From NCBI GenBank assembly GCA_963924555.1, contig OZ004591.1, positions 3,844,001-3,908,000 of the forward strand: DNA of 64,000 nt, read 5' to 3'. The position numbers and the translations under genes are program-made. The stretch comes from Crambe crambe. Lineage: Eukaryota > Porifera > Demospongiae > Poecilosclerida > Crambeidae. The notes below the pieces were generated by a model that had not been told where the DNA came from, did not search any database, and saw nothing but the letters and a program-made list of their open reading frames with translations. This document shows, piece by piece, positions 40,472 to 64,000 of this stretch (positions are counted from its first letter, which is position 1; each line of letters starts with the position of its first letter).

Positions 40472-40789
40472 GTTGCCATGATACCACAATATTTATGAAC
40501 ATTTGAACATCTTCACTCTAAATTAGGTATACAAACTCTTTAAATTCTGTGATTTTATTTTTTAGCAATTTACTTTTGGTTTTTGTTGTTTTTTTTTTAA
40601 AAAAGATCTGCTTTATTAGATATCACATTCTGCAGAGATCTGTTCATACCCAGACCTCAAGGGACTAGAAAAAAAAGCAGCCTTGAAAGAAAAGTTCAAC
40701 TAGTGGGTGGGGCATAAAAACTCCAAATTCTGTGGGTGGGGCTCATTGGAAGATATTCATGTGCTTTCTAGATATATAATTATGTGCAC

Positions 40790-41115
40790 CACCTGCTTCT
40801 GTGGGTAGGGCTCACTGCATGTGCATTGCTTATGTTCCTGTGGGTGGGGCTCACTGGAGGATGTTTGTGTGCATTTCTGTAATGTGGACAAGAATTCAGT
40901 ACTGTGGACGAAGATTCAGCATTGCTCATGTTCCTGTGGGCAGGGCTCACTGGAGGATGTTTGTGTGCATTTCTGTACTGTGGACGAAGATTCAGCATTG
41001 CTCATGTTCCTGTGGGCGGGGCTCACTGGAGGATGTTTGTGTGCATTTCTGTACTGTGGATAAGGATTCAGTACTGCTCATGTTCCTGTGGGTGGGGCTC
41101 ACTGGAGGATGTTCT
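40790..41115. repeat. ~75 bp minisatellite
   Basis: Four to five copies of a unit containing GGGCTCACTGGAGGATGTTT, GTGTGCATTTCTGTACTGTG and GATTCAGCATTGCTCATGTT. Copies are 90% or more alike by eye. They produce overlapping open frames in all phases that are not genes. Confidence 0.9.
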
Positions 41116-41869
41116 ATTATAGCTATGCTCTTAAAATTGCTATTAGATAATCATGTCCGGACAATACTAGAGTGTTACTGTGAGCCCTGGGTGGGGGCTC
41201 AGAGGTTCTATGAATGAGCTCAAAGGCAGAACTGCTAACACAGTTGGTTTACAATCTCTTCTCAATATATTATGTATTACTGCCACAAAAATTATAATCC
41301 TAGTGAACTTTGGTTGATGGACATGGGGAGGTGGTAGGGATAGAAATAGTAGAAAGTGACAATAAAAGAGGGAGGAGTGGGGAATGTGTATTCACAAAAA
41401 GTTCATAAAAAAAATATTTATGAAAAATCACACACGAAAACAATCTCCATGCAGAAAGTGGTACTGTAAATGCATCAAAATGTGTCGGTACAATATTACT
41501 TGCATTGAGTTGAGTAAGTCACACGTGGCTGCTATTTGAGCACTCCTAGAGTAGGGTGTGTTGTTGAAAAGGCTGCCACATGGTCAGGGAGCTGCACAAC
41601 ACAGTACAAAGGGTGAAGTGCTTCATCAGAATATAATTAGACATGCACTATTAGGGCTGAGTAGTTCATCATTAAAGAATTAAATATGGGGGTCTATGGA
41701 AACAAGTACATTGGGATTAGCTCTACCTCATGATGTCAATCTATACAAATCAGACTGCCTGATTTAAAGCTCCTTGATTATTAACCAAAATTTCAATTAA
41801 CTTATGGATAGTTGATCAGCTCTCTGCTTATGTGAAGAATTGAGAAAGTTCCCCCAGGAAGATTACTAG

Positions 41870-42165
41870 AAGTCCATACACAGACACCCCAGGAAGATAG
41901 AGCAGTCCATACCCACCCACCCCAGGATGATAGTCCATACCCACCCACCCCAGGAAGATAAAGCAGTCCATACTCACCCACCCCAGGAAGATAGAGCACC
42001 TACCCCAGGAAGATATATACCCACCCACCCCAGGAAGATATAGCAGTCCATACCCACCCACCCCAGGATGATAGTCCATACCCACCCACCCCAGGATGAT
42101 AAAGCAGTCCATACCCACCCACCCCAGGATGATATAGCAGTCCATACCCACCCACTCCAGAGCAG
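41870..42165. repeat. 28-36 bp minisatellite downstream of MFSD1 exon 10
   Basis: Eight to nine copies of a unit containing CCCACCCACCCCAGGA(A/T)GATA and AGCAGTCCATA. It lies directly past the apparent splice donor of MFSD1 exon 10. Confidence 0.9.
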
Positions 42166-42211
42166 GTATCGACCTGCATAGTCCATTATGGGTTCCATGC
42201 AAGGAGCTTAC

Positions 42212-45200
42212 CTTAGCCCCCAGTTTTGAGAGCATCCTGTTCCTGATGTTGAAGGCAGTATTTGGTGTTATGGGGCTGGTGTAGGGCAGTTTCTCGCCAG
42301 AGTCAAAAATATCATGGCCCTTTGCGTGAACGTTGATGCTGGCAGACAGAGCAGCAGCAGACTCCTTGGCCTTCTCTTTCTCCTTCTCTTCTTTCTCCTC
42401 AAGCCTTTTACGTGTCCAAGCAGCCATGTTCAAACGACCCCCTGCACTAGAGTCCAACAGGTACAGCAGGATTCCTAAAGAAGGAGAAGGGTGGGTAGGG
42501 TAGAGAGGGGTGGAGAAGGGAGGACAGAGGAGTGGGCAGGGGTGGAGAGGGGAGGACAAAGGAAGTAGAGAGTATGGACAGGGGAAGAGAAGGTTGGACA
42601 GGCAAAGGAGGTAGAGAAGGGGAGAGCTGATAATAACTTGGAGAGTGGCAGGTTCCGGTACATTGGACACTAGTGTGTAGTTTCACTGTGGTATGGTCAC
42701 ATTGATACATATGTATGGAGTGGTGGTGTTCTTGGGGGCTCACCTGCTATGAGTGCTATGCAGAGACACACCAGAAAGAAGACCTCTAGAATGAGATAAC
42801 CTGCTTTGTCTACAATCACTCCAGTGACGATGGTGATAACAGCCAGACCAAGATTCTGCACTGCTTGCATACTGCAAGTGAAATAACAATACCATTTCAT
42901 TCAGTGAGTGAGCGCAGCTAGCAAGCTGATTCTCAGGTCATGACTCATTGAAATTGTATATCTAGGTCTACACTCCAAAATGCCCCAAGCTACATACATA
43001 CAACATACGCGTATGTGTGGTGCTTTGTGGTATGCATTACGGCTTTCTATACATGCAGCTGCCCACTTACATAACTCAACAGTTAGCTAGAGCCATTAGG
43101 AGCATATCAGCTCTAGCTAGGAACACTTGCTCGCTCATTTGCTGTCAAATGTTGTAACACAGGAGAACTGATGTGTTACACTTTACACATCACATTTACA
43201 CAAAGCTAAAACCAACTTTTGGCTTCAAAAATCCCAGCATACTAAATAGTTGTTTAGGGCATTATTTTGCTGGAATCCGACTGCAAAGTCCTCAGTACAC
43301 GAAAGAACCTGTACTTCTGTTTATTTTTAGGGATACATGAGAATTATTTAGAGCTATCTGTACTGCAAAGTCCACTAGTAAACCAAACGGTCTCTGTTTC
43401 TGGTGGAATTACTATGTTTATGTTGGGCATTATCTAGAGTATATATAATAAGCTTTCTGCTATCTCAGGGTTGCATTGCTAGTTTGATTTAGGTATTCCA
43501 CACAAATAGGCACATGCTTCAATACTGAAGCAACTACGTTAAATCTAGCTCTGTATTTAAACTTGGGTTCTTCATTGGGATTTTGGACATAATGTCCCAG
43601 ACAGGAGGCATAATTATAACCAGGGTTAATAACTAGGGTTCAGAGAGCAACTATCACAAATCAAACTTATGAATATAAGGTCACCCTTAGTTATGAGTTT
43701 GTAAAACCACAAGTCAAAGAGTGTATTCCTGTCACTATAAACTCACATGCCATATGCAGTGCCAAGCTGGTGTTCTGGAATAACAAAAGCCACCAGAGGC
43801 CACAGAGCACATGCCAGTAAGGAGTAGGCCACTCCCATGAGTGCCATGCCTATGTACCCTATGAAGACCTGATTGGGAAGGAAGGCAAACATGGCATGGG
43901 CCACCATGGTAAGGACCGTTCCAAGATTCACTGCAGAAGGAGTGAGAAAGAGATAGTTATTTTCGAAGAAGGTTTATTAAGGTAAGAGGTGGGTGTGGTC
44001 ATGGAGAGTGGAGGAGGGGGAGAGAGGGAGAAGGAAAGAGAAAGGGGTAGCAAGAGGCGTGGTCATGGGGGTGGAGTGAAGGGGGAGCAAGCTATGGAGG
44101 GAGAGAAGAATGCCAGAGAAAGGGCAGCAAGAGGTGTGGCGATGGAGGAGTAAGTTATGGAGAGTGGAGAGAGGAGAGAAAAGGAGTACCAAGAGGTGTG
44201 GTCATGGAGGTGGATAGAGGAAAAGGGCATGGGGCAGGACATGAGGAGGGGAAGTAAGTTATGGAGGAGGGAGGTCAGAGAAGAGGGCAGCAAAAGGAAG
44301 GGAAGTTTCACATAAATTATGGAGGGTGGAGAGAGAGGGTAAAGGATTGAAAAAATAACAACAAACAAACAAACAAACAAAACAAAACAAAACAGAGAGA
44401 ACAAATGTTTAACATACGCCAAAAGAGATTGAAGCCTAGCTTGTCCACAAGGAGGCCAATGAATGGGGAGGCTGCTGCTGAAATGAGGTACACTAGACTG
44501 TTCAATACATTTGCCTGGGATGAGTCCACAAAGTATTTGTCCATCAGAAACACTCTAAAACAGAATAACACCATCAGTTTAGTAATGTTCAACATTCACA
44601 TTGCAATATCTTGTAAACATACTGCACTCAACCTTTGTACTACACTCAAACCTTTGGTTATGAGAAATTTACTGCAGATAGCTGTACTGTGGTAGATAAT
44701 GCTTTTGACCTTTCGAAACAAAGCAACACCATGGGTATACTGCTAGCTTGCTTGCTCTATCATGTGGTGGGTGATTTTTTTTCAATTTGATGCCTTGAAC
44801 TTTAATTTTGGATAATTTTGATATGAGAAGTGTGAGCACATATTTTGATTTTGGTATGAGAAATGTGAGCACATATTTTGCACGACATATTTAGTAACAA
44901 TTGGGGGGGGGGGGGGGGTGGCACTCAAAGGCTAATGAAAGGGGCTTATGGTGCTACATGAAATAAATAAAATTCTTTCTGTTAGGCCAATGTGTACGTG
45001 TGTGTGTGTATATCGGGGGAGGGGTTTTTTATTGCCTGGCCAATCACATTCACATTGCTTGGCTACACTTGTGTTAGCAGGAGGAAGTCAGCACATGTAA
45101 CTTACGTTGCCAGGCCAATAAAGGGAAAAACAGTGACATAATAAGCAACACAGATGATGAAGATGAGCCAAAGACGCAGGGGAAAGTCTTTGATATCCTT

Positions 45201-47995
45201 GAGGCTTATCTTCTCCCCTGTCCCCGACTCCTTGCGCTGGAGAATCTTATCCGCTCTCCGGTCGAACAAGCCCAACACAATCCCACAAACTAGAGAGAGG
45301 ATACAGTAGCCAAGACCTGCAGAGAATGACACCGAAGCATGTTTTTAAAGTTTCATTATGTTTGCTAAGGGGGAAAAAGCCATAAAAAGTCCTACGCATG
45401 CAAAAATGTGACTCAAATCCTTATGAGATCTTTGCTTGAAGGCTATTCACATACATACATCATCCATCAATCACTAACTTCAACCTTACCTACAAAGAGA
45501 ACAATTCCTAAACGAGAATTACGAGAAGGAATGAAAGATAATGAATCATATATCTTCTGATTAGTATTCATGTTGACAGTACTGCCCTAGATAGAGAGAA
45601 AAGGCATTACTAAATGACCTCAGGGCATAGCAACCATTCCTTATTTTGCCAGAATGGATATTATCCACTTGGCACCTGAAGATAAAAATCACCATTAGAA
45701 CTGGCAGGTAATTAGCTATCTGCTCGTCTCTGAAGTTCACACCTTATCGCAAAGGACAGAAACGGAAGAATGTATGAGATATATATAATAGCACCCTCTC
45801 ATTCAACCCCCCTAGTGGCTCGCCTCACTCACAATTAATCTTGAGAGTCTTTAGCTACTATGTATTGAGTCTTACAATTCTTGAGACAGAGAGGAGAAGA
45901 CCAAAAACCATGTTGAGTTCCTTCCCTTTGAACCACATGACAGCATATGTGTTTTGTGCCACTGCCAGGTTCTCTCCACCCAGCCTACAAAGAGGGGTGT
46001 GGTGAGAGGTAATGGGGTGGGAAGGGAAGTTGCCATCAATCACAAATAAACAAATAAAGACTTGTTGTCACTATGACGTCAGCTAGTGATTGTACATACC
46101 CAAATACAAATCGACCTGCAGCCATTGTTGCAAAGCTGTTAAAGAAAGCACCAAGAGCAAAAATGAGCTGTCCCAGGCAGATGAAGGCACTGAAGATGAC
46201 GGTGCCCAGACGAATGCCAAATACCCTGTCCAAGAGATAGCCTCCAAACACAGAGAGAATGACGTTGGGCCACGAGTAGAGGGAGTAGAGAAGGGTAAAG
46301 TGGGTCACATCTATTTTCATCACCTGTGGAAGGGAGAAGAGAGGGAAGGACAATGTGGGACCTCCCTAATTAGGACCTCTAATAAGGAAACCTCCACATT
46401 CACCACACAATATTTGATGATCTATGCTCCATGTTCAGGAAACTTATGTCCCAACGTGTCAAGGTTCCATTGTATGAATGTGAAGCAGGAGGCAATTCTC
46501 GAACTTTCTAGCAATATCAACCACTCCTCTGTTGTGATACCAGCCCTCTAAATACCACCTCTAAACTGTCTCCAAATACCACCACCTCCTCTATTATACT
46601 GCTTCCTAATTCCTAATATCACTACTACTTCATAGCATGTATACACTTACTTCTGACCTTATATCAGTCAGACATACTTCCTGGAACTACACAAAGGCTG
46701 CCATCTTATTTAATACACTGTTGCTAGGAGGAGGCACTTCCAGATATCATACTAGGGTATGTTTGTTGGCACATGGGTGATCATGCCTCATACTCTAAGT
46801 ACAGGTGAGGATGTTTCAGGGATTAACCCTTTCTTTTAAGAAGGAGGAAGATCAAAGGACAAATTACTCATACTCTGGTGACTAAGGCCTCTGGCTATAA
46901 AGTGGGCCGAGAATGAATTTTGAGAGGAGGAGCCATTCCAAAGGCCCCACCGGCTCTCTGAAGGAATGAAACAATTAAGTGCTATATGTAGAAGAGGTAG
47001 CCCATGTTTAGCCATACCGTTCTTATTCTTGTATCTCTGATGTATTACTTTCCTTCAAGGAGCCAACAGGGGACAGAGGAACTTATTTTTGGAGGGGGAG
47101 GGAGAAGGAGGAGGTACAGACTAACTATATAAGTAATAGTTAACTATACATACAAAAACTTATTCTTGGAGGGGGAGGGAGAAGGAGGAGGTACAGACTA
47201 ACTATATAAGTAATAGTTAACTATACATACAAAAACTTATTCTTGGAGGGGGAGGGAGAAGGAGGAGGTACAGACTAACTATATAAGTAATAGTTAACTA
47301 TACATACAAAAACTTATTCTTGGAGGGGGAGGGAGAAGGAGGAGGTACAGACTAACTCGTACTCATCAGCTGAACTAAAGCTGCCCTTTAACTGCACAGT
47401 GGAACCTGGACACTTATGGGACCAGCTAATTTTTCGGTCCTTATTGAGAGGTTCCCACTCTTCAGAGGTTCAATTTGCACTAGGGTTTGGTTCCTAATGT
47501 CCCTAATAGGAGTGTGTATTGTGTCATATTAGAGTTGGGCACTAAGAGAGGTTCCACTGTATTAGTATCTAGAGAAGTTTTATATAGCATATGCAGCTAG
47601 CTGAGAGTAGTAACAACAGAAGTTTATTGACATTGATGACTCAGGGAGAGCATAATATAAAGATATGGACTCACATTGGTAATTGTCTTCTGAAGAGCAG
47701 CTGGGTTGTCATATACATAGTAACTTCCAAAACTGAGAAAACACATAAGAATCAGCATTAAGTAACGGTGCATCCACCTCTTTGGGTCACATGGCAAGAT
47801 AATAGCCTTCTTTTCTTCCTCTATGATGATGATTGGGGCCTTAGCAGCCATGTCATTTTGTCCACTGAAAGAACTGGAAGTACTGGCAGTATCTGTTAAG
47901 TTCAATACGTAAGGCTAACTCCAGCAAGAGAATGGGACCTATTTACCTGCTCCTGGGTGCAGCAGTCGCTTCTCTTCCTCTTGAATAATCTCCAT
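42212..47995 (-). CDS. MFSD1: MFSD1-type lysosomal major facilitator transporter (last exon unresolved)
   Basis: Exons on the minus strand: 47947-47995, 47675-47892, 46100-46323, 45876-45984, 45490-45586, 45106-45316, 44418-44554, 43747-43930, 42744-42871, 42212-42474. About 540 residues are covered against 465 in human MFSD1. Colinear family motifs include CDPKRWMHR, FGSYYVYDNPAALQ, SWPNVILSVFGG, LLDRVFGIR (MFS motif A), GGENLAVAQNTYAV, YYVTVFPFIGL, LACALWPLVAFVIPEHQLG and QAVQNLGLAV. The N-terminus has EEEKRLL, a match to the acidic dileucine [DE]xxxL[LI] lysosomal sorting signal. MFSD1 proteins export dipeptides or similar solutes from lysosomes with GLMP. The tail is longer than usual, Glu/Lys-rich, and reaches a good donor AAG|GTAAGC at 42212; the terminal exon was not found. 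Confidence 0.92.
44903..44918. repeat. Poly-G tract
   Basis: Sixteen G in the MFSD1 intron between exons 6 and 7. Confidence 0.9.
45735..45840. repeat. Dispersed repeat (partner 59777-59885)
   Basis: Both places share CAAAGGACAGAAAC/CAAAGGACGGAACC, then AGAA..ATA(C/T).., TATATATA, CTCATTCAAC and CCTAGTG in the same order. Located in an MFSD1 intron. Confidence 0.55.
47079..47357. repeat. 77 bp tandem repeat
   Basis: Three full copies and one partial copy starting near 47079, 47156, 47233 and 47310; unit includes GGAGGGGGAGGGAGAAGGAG and TAATAGTTAACTATACATAC. In the MFSD1 intron between exons 2 and 3. Confidence 0.92.
47396..47560. mobile_element. MITE with ACAGTGGAACCT termini
   Basis: Left end ACAGTGGAACCT, right end AGGTTCCACTGT, 165 bp. 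Related pieces with AGAGAGGTTCCACTG or GGAACCTCTCTTAGTG lie at about 52912-53003 and 57490-57687. Confidence 0.7.
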
Positions 47996-48218
47996 CTTTT
48001 ATTTTACCATGTGACTACCACGTTATACACAATCAAGCGCACCATTTTAATTTTTCTTTTCTCAAAAAAGAGAGGTTCATTCGTCTAATTAGGAATTGAT
48101 CTTTGAAGCTCACCAGTAAAGATTCTCGAATGTTGCCTCTATAGTTTTTTTAACACTAAGGCCCTCACTCTTAACGTGAGATAACTCTGAAAAGGTATTC
48201 CTCGAGTTGTGAAAGGCT
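47996..48218. promoter_or_regulatory. Divergent promoter region, MFSD1 / PRKX-like kinase
   Basis: Only 223 bp separate the start codons of the two divergently transcribed genes, so both 5' UTRs and core promoters must overlap here unless hidden upstream exons exist. No TATA box is obvious in a convincing position. Confidence 0.65.
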
Positions 48219-55906
<7,688 letters not shown>

Positions 55907-56458
55907 AAAAAAGCATCTGTCCGTCAGCAGCTCATCAAGCAGCATTATTTTAATCCGACCAGTCTAGCATAATTTTATTATATACATGTTCCCATTATCC
56001 TAACATTATTTAAAAAAAAAAAATTAAAAAAAAAATGCCACCAAATCTTTCTCTTTTTTTCTTTTTTTTTTTCTCCATTCATTCGAGGCCTTTTGAACGT
56101 TGGTGACAGTGATATATTATTGAACCTCAATTTATTTCCTTCATGGACCCAATTGGAATTATTTTTTCATTTATTGTGAGCAGTCACTGGATGCAATATT
56201 ACTATAAAAAATCAAATTATATTAATTTTATGGTTGAATATCATGGAACCTTCAAATAATGTTTGGAACCCAGCCTTTTGTCCTTCGTAGTGAGAGGTTT
56301 GTACAGTCTTTCAGAGTGTTTATTGCTATACAATAGAGGAGAGGAACTGGCAGAGAAATGGAATCTTAAAAAAATGTAAACTAGAAGTAATTTATCAAAT
56401 AAATAGAGTTGTGGGACCAATTCTTTTTTCTTTTCTTTTTTAATGATTAGCTGGTGAG
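55907..56458. other. Tail-to-tail intergenic region, PRKX-like / GFM1
   Basis: 552 bp between two stop codons, holding both 3' ends. AT-rich with A and T homopolymers. A minus-strand AATAAA near 56317 could serve GFM1. Confidence 0.6.
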
Positions 56459-62948
<6,490 letters not shown>

Positions 62949-62952
62949 CTGT

Positions 62953-62973
62953 GGGGGGGGGGGGGGGGGGGGG
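62953..62973. repeat. Poly-G tract acting as polypyrimidine tract of a GFM1 exon
   Basis: On the minus strand this is a 21-base C run followed by ACAG, the acceptor of the exon starting at 62948. Confidence 0.85.
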
Positions 62974-63502
62974 AAGATACATGATCATAATTATGTGTTG
63001 TGCAGCTGAAAAGTGGTCACATGCTGGAACATGACGTGAATCACAAGCACATACATACATAACATTAACTCACACCCAATGTACTAGCTAAGAAGTTATG
63101 TACTGCCTCTTTTTTGTTGGAGAACCTTCATAAAGGTGTAATTTTTGAGGCCTGAAATATTCATGAAAGGAACCTAAACAGCAGCACAGTGCACTATATT
63201 AATTTATGCACTGTGATGAATCCATAAGCTCCAAAAAAATTTTCATGGATGAATGTTTGTGAGTCCCTCGCGCTTCTATCTATTGTAGAATGTACATAAC
63301 AAAACAACTCGTGCAAAAAATAGTTCATCTTAATTTTTGCTCAATAGTCTAAAGACTCAGCCCATACATAATAACAATACAAAAAACAAAAAACAAAAAA
63401 ACAACAACAAAAAACAAAAACAAAAAACAAAAAACAACAACATAAAATACACACACACACAAAACTAACAAAATAAAACGAAAATCAAGGAAAGTTAAAT
63501 GT
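62974..63502. other. Gap between the leftmost NHL stop and the first visible GFM1 exon
   Basis: No coding similarity found on either strand. Contains CAAAAAACA low-complexity sequence at 63380-63460. For GFM1 to be complete this must be part of an intron that continues past the NHL gene. Confidence 0.5.
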
Positions 63503-64000
63503 TCAAATAATTTGAATTCTTTTATTACTAAAATCACAGACATACACTAAACCATCCTTATCAACACACACTCCATATGGATTATGAAAGTCACCTTCAT
63601 TCCTACCCTTATGCCCAAATGAGGTCACATACGCCCCCTCAGTTGTGAATACTGAAATGTTGTGGCTGTTCCAATCAGCCACATACACATACTGACCAGC
63701 TACACATACTCCACAAGGAGCACTCAACTCATCAGAGCTTAACACACACTTAAATTCACCACCATTACTGAGAACTTGGATACGAGAGTTGTCGCTAACA
63801 TAGAGGTTGCCATGTTGGTCTGAAGATATGTCCTGAATATAATGGAACTCCCCTGGGCCTTTACCAGGAGAGCCGATCTGTCTCACATATTTTAGTTCAG
63901 TGGTAAAAACATGAATACAACTATTCTTATTATCACAAACCATAACTTCCTCTCCAACTACAGCCACACCTTTTAACATGGCTACTTGGTCACTGCTGTA
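63503..64000 (-). CDS. NHL-repeat protein, C-terminal part (5' end outside the window)
   Basis: The frame is open from the window edge to TGA at 63503-63505. The peptide holds about four NHL beta-propeller blades: MVCDNKNSCIHVF, LYVSDNSRIQVLSNGG, YVYVADWNSHNISVFTTEG with VTSFGHKGRNEGDFHNPYGV, and VYVCDFSNKRIQII. In animals such C-termini are typical of TRIM-NHL ubiquitin ligases and of NHL-only proteins, where the propeller binds RNA or protein. No RING or B-box is visible because the N-terminus is outside. It is on the same strand as GFM1 and seems to stand between GFM1 exons. Confidence 0.85.
   Translation of the reverse strand, partial: YSSDQVAMLKGVAVVGEEVMVCDNKNSCIHVFTTELKYVRQIGSPGKGPGEFHYIQDISSDQHGNLYVSDNSRIQVLSNGGEFKCVLSSDELSAPCGVCVAGQYVYVADWNSHNISVFTTEGAYVTSFGHKGRNEGDFHNPYGVCVDKDGLVYVCDFSNKRIQII

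Larger units (their letters stand above)
40119..41869. other. Convergent intergenic region, myosin VII to MFSD1
   Basis: Carries the minisatellites annotated separately, a CT microsatellite and a partial fold-back repeat at 41770-41850 related to 29216-29378. The 3' UTRs of both flanking genes must lie here; the last MFSD1 exon may too. No other gene seen. Confidence 0.6.

Noticed and set aside
40801-41217. Overlapping open frames of 70-138 residues rich in Gly, Cys, Trp
   Set aside because: All three phases are open because of the 75 bp minisatellite; no conserved domain.

Overview
The window is nuclear DNA from an animal: intron-rich genes with GT-AG splice sites, a tRNA with eukaryotic pol III termination, many MITE-like elements and long micro- and minisatellites. 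The gene set (filamin, a full myosin VII, MFSD1, a PRKX-type kinase, mitochondrial EF-G1, an NHL protein), short AT-rich introns and the many small fold-back elements would suit an early-branching metazoan, most likely a demosponge. That placement is inference from style and content; no sequence here proves it.

Layout. 1-4158: duplicated copies of a filamin first exon and its upstream DNA, one carrying a MITE, one decayed. 4159-19162 (minus): a filamin-like actin cross-linker with three CH domains and about 23 filamin repeats, nearly all in one 7.4 kb exon; two upstream coding exons lie across a long, MITE-filled intron region. The gene carries one frameshift and one in-frame stop as assembled. 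19163-22225: head-to-head intergenic region. 22226-40118 (plus): a complete myosin VII in 36 exons (about 2184 residues), with a tRNA-Thr(UGU) in one intron and a probable minor-spliceosome intron. 40119-42211: minisatellites between two convergent genes. 42212-47995 (minus): MFSD1-type lysosomal transporter. 47996-48218: compact divergent promoter. 48219-55906 (plus): PRKX-like AGC kinase in 8 exons. 56459-62948 (minus): mitochondrial elongation factor G1, 17 exons, lacking its first ~100 codons inside the window. 63503-64000 (minus): 3' end of an NHL-repeat protein.

The neighbours do not form a pathway. Filamin and myosin VII are both actin-cytoskeletal and stand head to head, which may matter for co-regulation, but the others are unrelated housekeeping or signalling genes. 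All exon boundaries were found by hand from frame, splice consensus and remembered family sequence, so individual junctions may be off, although the phases of all listed exons are mutually consistent.
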